From: Halorientalis regularis
Lineage (GTDB): Archaea; Halobacteriota; Halobacteria; Halobacteriales; Haloarculaceae
Reading direction: 5' to 3'
Assembly (NCBI RefSeq): GCF_023698535.1
Contig: NZ_JALJCL010000008.1
Coordinates: 62,001-126,000, forward strand
DNA length: 64,000 bases
The position numbers and the translations under genes were made by a program. This document shows, piece by piece, positions 50,588-59,283 of this stretch (position 1 is its first letter; each line of letters starts with the position of its first letter). The notes under the pieces were generated by a model. The model had not been told where the DNA came from and did no database searches. It saw only the letters and a program-made list of their open reading frames with translations.

Positions 50588-52822
50588 GTGATTCCCATCG
50601 ACGCCGTCGTCGGCTGGCTGGTCGTCTGTCTCGTCCTCGGGCTGGCCGGCGGACTGATCGCACTCGGACCGCTCGCAAGCCTCGGTCACTACGCGCCGGC
50701 GTTCGGCCTCCCCGCGGCGCTGTTCGTGGTCGGGAGCGTCGCGCTCTGGATCGGCCACCTCTCGATCACGGCCGGACTCGTGGCCGGTCTCGCAGTGTTG
50801 GTGGTCGCCGCCGTCGTCACGGCCCGCCGGACGGACTGGCGCGACCGGTTCCGGGCCGGGCTGCCCGCCTACGGCCTCTTCGTCCTCGCGTTCGTTTGCC
50901 TGCTCACGCTCCGTGCTTTCGACCCCGCCGCCGATCCCGCGAGCGGCGAGAAGTTCCTCGATTTCGGGTTGCTCCGCGCACACATCCGAGCGACGGCCCT
51001 GCCGGCCGAAGACATGTGGTTCGCCGGCGAACCGTTCAGCTACTACTACGGCGGGCAGTTCACGGCCTCGCTCCTGGCGCGGCTCACCGGCACGCCGGCA
51101 CGGCTCGCCTACAACCTCTCGCTGGCTACCTTCTACGCGACCCTCGTGACAGCCGCCTACGGACTGGCGGGCGCGATCGGCCAGCGCTGGGACGCCGGTC
51201 GCGCCGCCGCCCTCGCAGGCGTCTTCTTCGTCGGCATCGCGAGCAACCTGTCACCAGTCGTCCGCCTCCTGTCGGCCCTCGTCGACGGGTCGCTCACATC
51301 CGCGCTGGCGGGGCTGGACTACTGGCCGGCCAGCCGCGTCGTGCCGGGCATGATCACCGAGTTCCCGCTCTTTGCCTACCTCAACGGCGACCTGCACGCG
51401 CACATGCTTGCGGCACCGTTCTCGCTTCTGGCCGTCGCCTGTCTGTACGCGTACTTCGAGACGGACGCGGGGAAGCGACGATACCGGCAGGGCGTCGTGT
51501 TCGGCATCGTCCCGGCCATCGCGGGCTTCGTGACCGTGACCAACGGCTGGTCGCTCCCGATCCTCCTCGGCGTGGTGTGGCTGACACTGTACTTCGCCCC
51601 CGCGTCGCCCGTGTCGCTCGGCTTCGACCGCCTGCGCGAATCCGTCCCGCTGTCCGGCGACGCGCCGGTCGTCCGGTTCGTTCGTGACGGGCGGGCACTG
51701 GCGACGACGCTCGCGACCGGCGTGGTGGCGCTGCTGGCGGTCGGCTGGTCGCTCCCGTTCTGGTCGGTCTCGGCGACCACCGGACTCTCCATCGCCTTTT
51801 TTCCGACGCGGAGTCCACTCGGATCGCTCCTGCTCGTCCACGGCCCCTTCCTCGCCGTCCTCGTGCCGTACCTGCTGGTGCGGTTGACGCCGGACACGGA
51901 GGTCCGGACGAGCGCCGGTATCGTCGTGGGCGCAGTCGCGATTGTGAACTACCTCCTCTCGGGCTTTGCCGGCGTGGTCGTGTTCGCGATGCTCGTGCTG
52001 GTCGCCTGGTTCGTCCCCCAGCGCGGCCGCCGATCCGACGCTGACGCCCCGGTGGGCTACGAGGGCGTCCTCGCGCTCGCCGGTTTCGGCTTGATCGTCC
52101 TGGTGGAACTCGTCTACCTGAACGAGCCGACCAGGATCGGGCGTGTGAACACCTTTTTCGAGACCTACGCCGCGGTCTGGTTGCTGTTGGCCGTCGCCGC
52201 CGCCGTCGTCGTCGGCCGCCTGCTGTCCGACGGTGACGGGCCGTCGCTCCCCAGGATCGGCGGCGTCGACCTCGGCCCGATCCTCGTGGCGATACTGGTC
52301 CTCTCGACCGGTGTCTACGGCGTCGCCGCCGTCGTCGAGTGGACCGACGGGGACGGCGAACCGCACAATAGCGTCGACGACCCGACGCTCGACGCGCTCT
52401 CGTTCGCGACGGAGCGATACCCCGACCGCATGGCCGCGATCACCTGGCTCGACAATCAGTCGGGGACGCCGGCGCTGTTGACCGCGCCCGGCTCGGGGAT
52501 CGACCCGGACTACTACTGGGTCAACGCCCCGTCGAGTCTGACCGGCGTCCCGACCGTCGCCGGAAGGGCACGCGAAGTCGGGTTCCGTGACCCCGACGCC
52601 TACTGGCGTCGCGTCGACGACGTTGACGTCATGTTCGAAGGGAGTCGGTCGGACCGGCATCGCCTCCTCGACCGCTACGGTGTCCGATACGTCTACTACG
52701 GCCCCGAGGAGCGCAGGCGGTACGGCACCGACCGGTTCGACGACGACCCCGCCACGGAACCCGTCTTCGAGAACGACGCCGTGACGATCTACCGCGTGAA
52801 CCGGTCGACGCTCCGGTACTGA
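50588..52822 (+). CDS. DUF2298 (Chlor_Arch_YYY) polytopic membrane protein
   Basis: 744 residues from a GTG start, about 14 or more TM helices, with the DUF2298 signatures: EKFLDFGLLRA, MWFAGEPFSYYYGGQ (giving the YYY name) and ITEFPLFAYLNGDLHAHM. The acidic/His motifs on the extracytoplasmic loops resemble GT-C glycosyltransferase or mannosyltransferase folds, so a role in surface polysaccharide or glycolipid building is possible. The soluble C-terminal about 120 residues are extracytoplasmic. Confidence 0.9.
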   Translation: MIPIDAVVGWLVVCLVLGLAGGLIALGPLASLGHYAPAFGLPAALFVVGSVALWIGHLSITAGLVAGLAVLVVAAVVTARRTDWRDRFRAGLPAYGLFVLAFVCLLTLRAFDPAADPASGEKFLDFGLLRAHIRATALPAEDMWFAGEPFSYYYGGQFTASLLARLTGTPARLAYNLSLATFYATLVTAAYGLAGAIGQRWDAGRAAALAGVFFVGIASNLSPVVRLLSALVDGSLTSALAGLDYWPASRVVPGMITEFPLFAYLNGDLHAHMLAAPFSLLAVACLYAYFETDAGKRRYRQGVVFGIVPAIAGFVTVTNGWSLPILLGVVWLTLYFAPASPVSLGFDRLRESVPLSGDAPVVRFVRDGRALATTLATGVVALLAVGWSLPFWSVSATTGLSIAFFPTRSPLGSLLLVHGPFLAVLVPYLLVRLTPDTEVRTSAGIVVGAVAIVNYLLSGFAGVVVFAMLVLVAWFVPQRGRRSDADAPVGYEGVLALAGFGLIVLVELVYLNEPTRIGRVNTFFETYAAVWLLLAVAAAVVVGRLLSDGDGPSLPRIGGVDLGPILVAILVLSTGVYGVAAVVEWTDGDGEPHNSVDDPTLDALSFATERYPDRMAAITWLDNQSGTPALLTAPGSGIDPDYYWVNAPSSLTGVPTVAGRAREVGFRDPDAYWRRVDDVDVMFEGSRSDRHRLLDRYGVRYVYYGPEERRRYGTDRFDDDPATEPVFENDAVTIYRVNRSTLRY

Positions 52823-52858
52823 CCTGGCTACCCACCAGCCGGAGCCCGCGATGCAGTC

Positions 52859-53188
52859 TCACCAGTCGTCGTCGAGCGGCCCGTACACCCCGCCGTCGTT
52901 GCGACCGCCGGCCCAGGTCCAGTGGACGGTCTGGAGGATGCCATCGGTCACCCACTGGTCGGAGTCGCTCGGCGCGTCGTGCCCGTCGTCCTGCACCAGC
53001 CGGGAGCAGTCTTTCGCCAGACCGGGAACCGTGAACGACGCCGCGCCCCCGTCGTTGTCACCCGTCCACTTCTCGTGGACGATCACCGAACTCACGTCCC
53101 CCTCCAGCCCATCGTGGAGACACGTCGTACAGGTGTCTGATGAACTGCCGCCTGTCGAGTCCCGCGTTCGTGTTCCGTCGCATCGCAT
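52859..53188 (-). CDS. Orphan hypothetical protein
   Basis: 109 residues, no TM or signal, with a CTTC pair in SSDTCTTCLHDGLEG and a distal Cys, and a mainly beta-like middle (SSVIVHEKWTGDN, ASFTVPGLAKDC). Acidic composition is haloarchaeal. A minus-strand AATATAAC box (53213-53220), 28 bases upstream, supports expression. No family recognised. The 196 bases upstream to 53384 hold only this box. Confidence 0.5.
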   Translation of the reverse strand: MRCDGTRTRDSTGGSSSDTCTTCLHDGLEGDVSSVIVHEKWTGDNDGGAASFTVPGLAKDCSRLVQDDGHDAPSDSDQWVTDGILQTVHWTWAGGRNDGGVYGPLDDDW

Positions 53189-53212
53189 CGATGTCGGTCA
53201 CCTACGCCCTTC

Positions 53213-53220
53213 GTTATATT
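53213..53220 (-). promoter_or_regulatory. TATA box for orphan gene at 52859-53188
   Basis: The minus strand reads AATATAAC, centred 28 bases upstream of the Met at 53188. Confidence 0.5.
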
Positions 53221-53384
53221 CCGAATAGAACAGGTCAGTTGTCTGTACTCTCCACTCCGGAGACAGCGGGGCGCGGTTACGGCGTTCCTCCCGGGTCGGG
53301 TGAGGGGGAGTCGTTCGCTACCGGGCGGTCACGGCTGTCGCGACCAGGTTGCAGGTCGGCGCCGGCTCGGCCGTCGCTGGCCAC

Positions 53385-53789
53385 TCAGGCCGTCGTTTCG
53401 ACGTCGGCGAGGTCGTCGGCGAGGGCCACCGCGATGGGGACCTCCGCGTCCTCGACGAATCGGGCGAGTTCCTCGCCCGTCTCCGAGTCCTCGACGACGA
53501 CCGTCGGGATGTACTCGATGCCGTACTCCGCGACGCCGGGGCCGGTCTTCGATCCGTCGTCTTCCTTCTCGGTCGGGTAGTGTTCGATCCGGGACTCGGA
53601 GATGTCGGCCGCCTTCAGCGCCGCGCCGAAGGCCGGAAGCTGCGACCGGCAATCCTTGCACCAGTCGCCGCCCCAGACTTTGAACACCACGGTCTCGTCC
53701 AGATCGCGCAGCGTCTCGACCGTCTCCTCGTAGGAGTCTTCGTCCCAGACCGGGTCCGGTTCCATCGTCGTGAGTCGTCCGTCGCTCAT
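53385..53789 (-). CDS. Thioredoxin-fold protein
   Basis: 134 residues of thioredoxin fold with redox pair in GGDWCKDCRSQLPAF (a CKDC instead of CGPC active site) and the cis-Pro segment EYIPTVVVED. It likely takes electrons from the thioredoxin reductase at 22217-23269 or acts in thiol repair. A minus-strand GGTTAAGG box (53812-53819) supports the start. Confidence 0.92.
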   Translation of the reverse strand: MSDGRLTTMEPDPVWDEDSYEETVETLRDLDETVVFKVWGGDWCKDCRSQLPAFGAALKAADISESRIEHYPTEKEDDGSKTGPGVAEYGIEYIPTVVVEDSETGEELARFVEDAEVPIAVALADDLADVETTA

Positions 53790-53842
53790 ACCGTATCAAC
53801 GCGGTCAGCGGCCTTAACCAGTGCGTTCCCGACAGCCGACCG

Positions 53843-54292
53843 TCAGGTCCCGTTCGCCAGCCGTCCCTCCAGCAGTTCGACCAGCACGTGCCGGTGACAC
53901 CGCTTGTCCTCGGCCTCGAAACAGACGAGGACGACAGTCTCGCCGTCGCGCACCCGCTCGGCCAGGTCCGCGAGTGCGGCCTGCGCGTCGGGGGACTCGC
54001 GGACGTGCTTGCGGTATCGCTCCTCGAATCCCACCTCGTCCCAGGCCGCGTTGTGCGCACCCTCGTCACAGAGGCCCTGCGTCTTCAGGTCCTCCTGGCG
54101 CTGTTTCGTCGCTTCCAGCAGGTCCGTCGGCGGCCCCAGCGCGGGCCGGTTCTCGTCGACCGTACCGTGGAACCAGCCCGTCGGCTGGCGGACGACACCG
54201 ACCAGCGCGGCGTCGTCGAAGGCGACCAGATCGTGCTGGAGGGCGGCGACGTAGGTCTCGGTGACCTCGCCGGCAGCCGACGGTCGTGCCAT
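53843..54292 (-). CDS. DUF488 family protein
   Basis: 149 residues of DUF488: an N-terminal beta-alpha (VAALQHDLVAFDDAALVGVVRQPTGWFHG) and the C-terminal VRDGETVVLVCFEAEDKRCHRHVLVELL with conserved Cys and His residues (CH motif) that may bind metal. Function unknown. A minus-strand T-rich box at 54316-54323 selects the Met at 54292 over a start within the divergent cysteine synthase gene. Confidence 0.88.
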   Translation of the reverse strand: MARPSAAGEVTETYVAALQHDLVAFDDAALVGVVRQPTGWFHGTVDENRPALGPPTDLLEATKQRQEDLKTQGLCDEGAHNAAWDEVGFEERYRKHVRESPDAQAALADLAERVRDGETVVLVCFEAEDKRCHRHVLVELLEGRLANGT

Positions 54293-54378
54293 GGTACCGT
54301 CTCGAACGGGCGTGCGCAAAAACCCGGCGGCCAGGCGGGTGTCAGCGACCGAGGCACACCCTGCCGGCGGCAGTGAGC

Positions 54379-54386
54379 ACTTAAGC
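54379..54386 (+). promoter_or_regulatory. TATA box for cysteine synthase gene
   Basis: ACTTAAGC is centred 26 bases before the ATG at 54409, excluding the earlier in-frame codon at 54391. Confidence 0.6.
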
Positions 54387-54408
54387 GGGGGTGGCATATC
54401 GGGGGCAA

Positions 54409-55410
54409 ATGCACGCGTCGATTCTGGAGACCATCGGGTCGCCGCTGGTGCAGGTCAAGTCCCCGCCGGGGGCGACCGTCGCCGCGAAGATCGAGTCGAA
54501 GAACCCGGGCGGGTCGGCCAAGGACCGCCCCGCGCTGGCGATGATCGAAGCCGCCGAGGCCGCCGGCGACCTCGAACCCGGCGACCACATCGTCGAACCG
54601 ACGAGCGGCAACACCGGGATCGGTCTCTCGCTCGTCGCCGCCGCCAAGGGCTACGACATCACCATCGTCATGCCAGCCTCCAAGTCGGAGGAGCGACGCA
54701 ACCTGATGAAAGCCTACGGCGCGACCCTCGAACTCGTCGAGGGCGAGATGGACGCGGCCAAAGAGCGCGCCAATCGGCTCGAATCCGAGGAGGGCATGGT
54801 CCAGCTCCGGCAGTTCGAGAACCCCGCCAACCCCGAAGCCCACTACCGGACGACCGGCCCCGAGATTCTGGAACAGTTGGGCGACCGCACTCCCGACGCC
54901 TTCGTCGCCGGCGTCGGTACTGGTGGAACGCTCTCGGGAACGGCACGCCGCCTGCTCGAAGAGTTCCCCGACATGGAAGTCGTCGCCGTCGAACCCGAGG
55001 ACAACGCCGTCCTCTCGACGGGTGAGTCGGGGTCGGACGACTTCCAGGGGATGGGCCCGGGTTTCGTCAGCGACAACCTCGACACCGACCTGCTGGACTC
55101 GGTCGAAACTGTCGGCATCGACGCCGCGGAGGCGGAGTGCCGTCGTCTCGCCCGCGAAGAAGGGATTCTGGTCGGGCAGTCCTCCGGCGGCACCAACGTC
55201 GTCGCCCGCCGCGTCGCCGAGCGACTGGCCGACCCCGGCGCCGACTGCCCGCCCGCCCCCGACGAGGGTGGTCCCGGCCCGGGGATCGTGATGGACGGCG
55301 ACGGCCCCGCCGATCCCGGGTCGGACACGTTCACCGACTGTCCGCTCGTCCTCACCGTCTTCTGGGACTCCGGCGAACGGTACATGTCGACCGGGATGTT
55401 CGGACACTAA
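54409..55410 (+). CDS. cysK: Cysteine synthase-type PLP enzyme
   Basis: 333 residues of the O-acetylserine sulfhydrylase fold-type II family. PLP lysine Lys38 in NPGGSAKDRPALAM, substrate loop TSGNTG (65-70) and the phosphate loop GTGGTLSG are intact. The C-terminal about 60 residues (CPPAPDEGGPGPGI then TDCPLVLTVFWDSGERYMSTGMF) extend beyond the bacterial core and keep two Cys. Substrate could be O-acetylserine, O-phosphoserine or cystathionine-type. The stop codon overlaps the palindrome that follows. Confidence 0.94.
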   Translation: MHASILETIGSPLVQVKSPPGATVAAKIESKNPGGSAKDRPALAMIEAAEAAGDLEPGDHIVEPTSGNTGIGLSLVAAAKGYDITIVMPASKSEERRNLMKAYGATLELVEGEMDAAKERANRLESEEGMVQLRQFENPANPEAHYRTTGPEILEQLGDRTPDAFVAGVGTGGTLSGTARRLLEEFPDMEVVAVEPEDNAVLSTGESGSDDFQGMGPGFVSDNLDTDLLDSVETVGIDAAEAECRRLAREEGILVGQSSGGTNVVARRVAERLADPGADCPPAPDEGGPGPGIVMDGDGPADPGSDTFTDCPLVLTVFWDSGERYMSTGMFGH

Positions 55411-55527
55411 ATTTTTACTTCGGGGGGTGCGCGAAGCGCACCCCCACTCGCAAAAATTTAGTACAAAAACTACCCGGACGCTCACTTCGTTCGCGTCCGG
55501 TGAACCGCGCTCGCTCCGCTCGCGCGG
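55406..55527. repeat. Cluster of three palindromes after cysK, the first nested
   Basis: Palindrome 1 (55406-55462) has outer arms ACTAAATTTTT (55406-55416) and AAAAATTTAGT (55452-55462), both perfect, and an inner perfect stem GGGGGTGCGC (55423-55432), GAA loop, GCGCACCCCC (55436-55445). Palindrome 2 has arms CCGGACGC (55474-55481) and GCGTCCGG (55493-55500). Palindrome 3 has arms CCGCGC (55505-55510) and GCGCGG (55522-55527) with an internal CTCGCTCCGCTCG. The outer left arm includes the cysK stop codon. The set could be a strong bidirectional terminator, an interspersed palindromic element, or a remnant mobile repeat. Confidence 0.75.
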
Positions 55528-55569
55528 ATGCTCGACCCCTACAGCAAGCGCCTCCGCACCGCGACCGCC

Positions 55570-56148
55570 CTATCGCTGTTTCTCGCCGCCGAACTCGGCT
55601 TCGGCCACTCTGACGACGAGCGTGTCAGAAACGTCCTGCAGGTCGTACTCGGGGAGTTCCGGGCCAGTCCGGGCGGCGTACATCGGTTCGACCAGCGCCG
55701 GGGCCGTCTCGACGGTCGTGTCGTCGGGCTCGTCGTCCGTCTCGGACTCGCCGGCGTCGGTGTCCCCGTCGCTCGACACCGTGTCGGGCGGGCCGCCGTC
55801 GTCACGGTCGGACTCGTACTCGACGCCGTAGATCCTGAGGAAGCGTCCGGTCTCGTCGGCGGACAGTTCGTCGTCGCGGACGGCGACCGCCAGATCCCGG
55901 GAGAGCCACTCGGTCTCGCTGACGCTGGGTTCGCGGACGAACGCGTCGCGCGTGAACCGGACGAGATACCAGTTCAGATCGTTCAGGAGGGCGACGGCCG
56001 CGCCGAGGCTCACCGTCTCGACGGCGACGGTGTTCTCGAACGGCTCGCGCAGGTCGTAGGTCGCGAGGGCGTTCCGGGCCGTCTCCCGCGAGAGCAACTC
56101 GTACCGGAGATTCACCTCCGGATCGCCGACGAGACAGACCTGTGTCAC
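55570..56148 (-). CDS. Haloarchaeal conserved hypothetical (DUF5804-like)
   Basis: About 192 residues: VTQVCLVGDPEVNLRYELLS, then TARNALATYDLREPFENTVAV and VSLGAAVALLNDLNWYLVRFT, DETGRFLRIYGVEYES, followed by an acidic disordered region and a C-terminal strand (DVSDTLVVRVAEAEFG). It resembles the haloarchaeal DUF5804 family by memory of its opening; the name is tentative. Start: the GTG at 56148 matches that opening and a weak GCTATGC box; an ATG at 56175 would add nine residues. Confidence 0.8.
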   Translation of the reverse strand: MTQVCLVGDPEVNLRYELLSRETARNALATYDLREPFENTVAVETVSLGAAVALLNDLNWYLVRFTRDAFVREPSVSETEWLSRDLAVAVRDDELSADETGRFLRIYGVEYESDRDDGGPPDTVSSDGDTDAGESETDDEPDDTTVETAPALVEPMYAARTGPELPEYDLQDVSDTLVVRVAEAEFGGEKQR

Positions 56149-56208
56149 ACTCGTCGGAACAGGGCCGCGAAGCATAGCGGTTTCGGCTCCCCGACCGGCA
56201 AAACCGGA

Positions 56209-57411
56209 TCAGAACGTCGAGAGGTCGCCGTCGATGGCCCGCTCGGTGATCGAGGTCACGTCGGCGAGACGCTCGTCGACGATCCTGGTCACTTCGTCCT
56301 CGATGTCGGCGACGGAGACGCCGTCTTCCGTGACGACGTGCGCGTCGGCCACGTGGGGCTGGTCGATGGGGCGACCGATCTGGCTGAGCAGCCGGATCTG
56401 GAGTTCCCGGATGCCGTCGACCTCGTCGACGACGGCGTCGGCGATGTCCGTCGAGAGCAGGTTGTAGATCTTCCCGATGTGGTTGACGGCGTTTTTCCCG
56501 CTCGTGGCCTCCATGCTCATCGGCCGGTTGGGGGTGATGAGACCGTTCGCGCGGTTGCCACGGCCGACCGAGCCGTCGTCGCCCTGTTCGGCGGAGGTAC
56601 CGGTGCAGGTCAGGTAGATCGCGCCCTCCTCGTAGTCGTCGGCGGTGTTGACGTGGACGGTGACCGAGCGGTCCGTGATCGAGCGGGCCAGGTCACCCAC
56701 GTACTCCCGGACGCCTTCGACGGCGTCGCGGTAGGCGTCCATGTCAGCGACGTACTCGTCTATCATCGCCACGGCGACGGTCACGTCGACCTGATCGCCC
56801 TCGCGTTTGCCCATCACCTTCACGTCCGGGCCGATTTCGGGGTTGTCGTCGGCGTACTCGCCGTTGAGTCGGCGTTCGGTCTCGTGGACGATCTGCTCGG
56901 TCTCGGTCAGCGGCGCGTGGCCGACGCCGAAACTCGTGTCGTTGGCCATCGGCACCGCGCCGTCTTCGCCGAACACTTCCTGCAGGTCGCCGCTGCCCTC
57001 GCCGAGTTTCACGTCGATCACGACATCTCGGCCCACGTCGAGCTGTGGAATCTCCTCGTTGAGGTAGTCGCGGGCGGCTTCGAGGGCGATGGTCTCGGCC
57101 GGAATCTTCGTCCCCTCGTACTCCTTGGTCGCGCGGCCGACGATCAGCAGATAGATCGGTTCCTGGATCTCCCCGCCGCCGAAGGCCGGTGCGGCGCTGC
57201 CCGCGACCAGCTGAGTCTCGTCGGTGTTGTAGTGGAGAGGCTTGCCGACGCGTTCGAGGTATGCCTGGGCGAGTGCCTGCGAGACGCGCTCGGCCACGCC
57301 GTCACAGATCGAGTCCGGATGCCCGATCCCCTTGCGCTCGACGATCTCGACTTCCTGATCTTCGACTGCGAGCCGGGTAGTCGGCTCGACGCGAATGTTC
57401 CGCTCGGTCAT
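56209..57411 (-). CDS. mat: Archaeal S-adenosylmethionine synthetase
   Basis: 400 residues of the archaeal MAT type (not bacterial MetK). Signatures: [20 protein letters not shown] at the start, [28 protein letters not shown] and [13 protein letters not shown]. It makes S-adenosylmethionine from Met and ATP. A minus-strand GTTATAGA box (57436-57443) selects the Met at 57411; the frame is open further upstream only by chance. Confidence 0.97.
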   Translation of the reverse strand: MTERNIRVEPTTRLAVEDQEVEIVERKGIGHPDSICDGVAERVSQALAQAYLERVGKPLHYNTDETQLVAGSAAPAFGGGEIQEPIYLLIVGRATKEYEGTKIPAETIALEAARDYLNEEIPQLDVGRDVVIDVKLGEGSGDLQEVFGEDGAVPMANDTSFGVGHAPLTETEQIVHETERRLNGEYADDNPEIGPDVKVMGKREGDQVDVTVAVAMIDEYVADMDAYRDAVEGVREYVGDLARSITDRSVTVHVNTADDYEEGAIYLTCTGTSAEQGDDGSVGRGNRANGLITPNRPMSMEATSGKNAVNHIGKIYNLLSTDIADAVVDEVDGIRELQIRLLSQIGRPIDQPHVADAHVVTEDGVSVADIEDEVTRIVDERLADVTSITERAIDGDLSTF

Positions 57412-57476
57412 TACCCGTGCCTTGGCAGGTGGGGATTCTATAACTTCCGGAAATGTCGAGACTGACAGAATTACTG

Positions 57477-58025
57477 TCAAGCATCCCCATCCGCGAGTAG
57501 CATGCCGAGATAGGAGGTTCGGATCCCGTCGTCGGGGTCCAGACCGAGCGATTCGAGGAGTCTCGCGGCGGCTTCGCGCTCGGTCGGCACGTCGGCCTCG
57601 CGCTCGCACTCGGTCTCGACCTCGACGAACTCGCCGACCTCGGCCACGGAGTCGAGGGTGACGGTGAACTCCTCTATTCGGAATCGGGTGCGCTCTTTCT
57701 CGACCGTTGCGGCCGGCGAGAAGCCCAGGGACTCGAAGATGGCCTGGACGCGCTCCCGATCCGCCACTTCCGACTCGATCTCCTCGCGGGTCTTGGACTC
57801 GGCCTCGACCAGCGGCCCCTTGTAGGTCAATTCGGTTATCGCGCCACCGGCGTCCCGTTCCTCGCGGAGGCGCAGTGCCTCGTCGGTCGCCGCAAAGTCC
57901 CGGTGGGGCGCGTCGAAGTAGGTGTCGACCTGTTCGACGGTCCCCAGCGGTTCGGCGTCCAGTTCGGCCAGACGGTCCCGGACGGCCTCGTGGTCGGCGC
58001 GGACCTTGACCTCCACTTCGTACAT
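57477..58025 (-). CDS. cyaB: CYTH-domain protein (class IV adenylate cyclase/ThTPase-like)
   Basis: 182 residues forming a CYTH triphosphate tunnel. The ExExK signature is Glu3-Glu5-Lys7 (MYEVEVKVR), with paired basic/acidic strands (ALRLREERD, ELTYKGP, RTRFRIEEF, EVETECE). Archaeal members are annotated as class IV adenylate cyclase, but many are triphosphatases. A minus-strand CTTTAGTC box (58047-58054) supports the start. Divergent from the FKBP gene. Confidence 0.92.
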   Translation of the reverse strand: MYEVEVKVRADHEAVRDRLAELDAEPLGTVEQVDTYFDAPHRDFAATDEALRLREERDAGGAITELTYKGPLVEAESKTREEIESEVADRERVQAIFESLGFSPAATVEKERTRFRIEEFTVTLDSVAEVGEFVEVETECEREADVPTEREAAARLLESLGLDPDDGIRTSYLGMLLADGDA

Positions 58026-58109
58026 ACCTCCCGATTCGCGGGGCAAGACTAAAGAATCCGGATTCCGGCCGGTCGCCCGGTCAGTCGGCGGCCCGGGTCG
58101 AAACGTTGT

Positions 58110-58117
58110 GCTTATAG
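58110..58117 (+). promoter_or_regulatory. TATA box for FKBP isomerase
   Basis: GCTTATAG is centred 27 bases before the ATG at 58141, selecting it in a frame open from 57922. Confidence 0.6.
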
Positions 58118-58140
58118 GCGTAACCCATTACCTTCACGGT

Positions 58141-59124
58141 ATGAGTGACGAAGCCGAGGCCGACGAGGCCGAACAGGCCGATGACGTAGCAAACAGCGAG
58201 GAGACAACCGAATCCGAACAGTCCGGGCTCCAGGCGGGCGACTTCGTCGAACTGGACTACACCGCCCGCACCGTCGAGGAGGGCACCATCGTCGACACGA
58301 CCTACCCCGAGGTCGCCGAAGAAGAGGGCCTGGACGAGGAAGACCGCGAGTTCGAGCCCCGCACGCTCGTGCTCGGTGAAGAGTTCCTCTTCGAGGCCGT
58401 CGAAGAAGACATCATCGGCGGCGAGGTCGGTGACAGCGGCACCGTCGAGATTCCCGCCGCGGAGGCGTTCGGCGAGTTCGACGAGGACGACGTGCGCACC
58501 GTCTCGGTCAACAAAATCCCCGAGGACGACCAGTACCCCGGCGCGCAGGTCCAGATCGACGGCCAGCAGGGCCGGGTCGAGACCCTCGTCGGTGGCCGCG
58601 CCCGCGTCGATTTCAACCACCCGCTGGCCGGCGAAGACATCGAGTACGAGTACGAGGTCGTCGGCCGGGTCGAGGACCAGCTCGAACAGGCCCGCAGCCT
58701 CTTCGACATGTACCTCGGCATGGATCTAGAGATGTGGATCCAGACCGACGAGGTCGAGGAAGAGGAACTCGTCCAGCCCGACGAGGAGGGTGACGAGGAC
58801 GACGAACCCGAACCCGAGACCGAAATCGTCGAGGTCGAGAAGGAGACCCTCTACATCGAGGCCAACCCCCAGCTCAGTATGAACCAGCAGTGGATGATGC
58901 AGAAACAGCAGATCTGTCAGCAGGTCACGGACCTGCTCGGTCTCGACCGCGTGATCATCCAGGAGATCATCGACGGCTCCGGGATGGGCATGGGCATGGG
59001 CGGCATGATGGGCGGCATGGGCGGCGGCGAGGGCGACATCGAGGAAGCCCTCGAAGACGCCGACGTGGACGCCGACGAGATCATGGAGGAGATCGGAGGC
59101 GCGGCCGAGGACGCCAACGAGTAA
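58141..59124 (+). CDS. Long FKBP-type peptidyl-prolyl isomerase with Gly/Met-rich tail
   Basis: 327 residues. An acidic N-terminus (1-28), an FKBP domain (about 30-175) with the SlyD-like insert (VEIPAAEAFGEFDEDDVRTV), an acidic linker (205-230), a C-terminal helical domain with a Met/Gln-rich helix (MNQQWMMQKQQICQQ, 247-261), a Gly/Met stretch GMGMGMGGMMGGMGGG (281-296) and an acidic tail. It should catalyse proline isomerisation and act as a holdase. The Gly/Met run recalls chaperonin C-terminal GGM tails. A T-rich terminator follows. Confidence 0.95.
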   Translation: MSDEAEADEAEQADDVANSEETTESEQSGLQAGDFVELDYTARTVEEGTIVDTTYPEVAEEEGLDEEDREFEPRTLVLGEEFLFEAVEEDIIGGEVGDSGTVEIPAAEAFGEFDEDDVRTVSVNKIPEDDQYPGAQVQIDGQQGRVETLVGGRARVDFNHPLAGEDIEYEYEVVGRVEDQLEQARSLFDMYLGMDLEMWIQTDEVEEEELVQPDEEGDEDDEPEPETEIVEVEKETLYIEANPQLSMNQQWMMQKQQICQQVTDLLGLDRVIIQEIIDGSGMGMGMGGMMGGMGGGEGDIEEALEDADVDADEIMEEIGGAAEDANE

Positions 59125-59137
59125 TCCCCTCGGGCCA

Positions 59138-59155
59138 GTCTTCTCGTCTTTTTTT
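59138..59155 (+). terminator. T-rich terminator after FKBP gene
   Basis: A run of seven T (59149-59155) preceded by TCTTCTCG fits an archaeal oligo-T termination signal. Confidence 0.55.
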
Positions 59156-59283
59156 CGAACGCAGTCGCATCGCTCGTCGCGGACGCGGCGGGGACCACTG
59201 ACTGGATGGGGTGCTGTTTTATCAGATAGTGGTATGTAATACGAACGGTTCCGCAAAAATCGACCGCGGAGCCGACTTCACAC

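Noticed and set aside
52851-53228. Plus-strand 125-codon frame
   Set aside because: It lies opposite the orphan gene at 52859-53188. The minus frame has the better promoter spacing and acidic composition.
55427-57465. Plus-strand frames running over the DUF5804-like and SAM synthetase genes
   Set aside because: They are antisense to recognised genes, and composition is that of a shadow frame.
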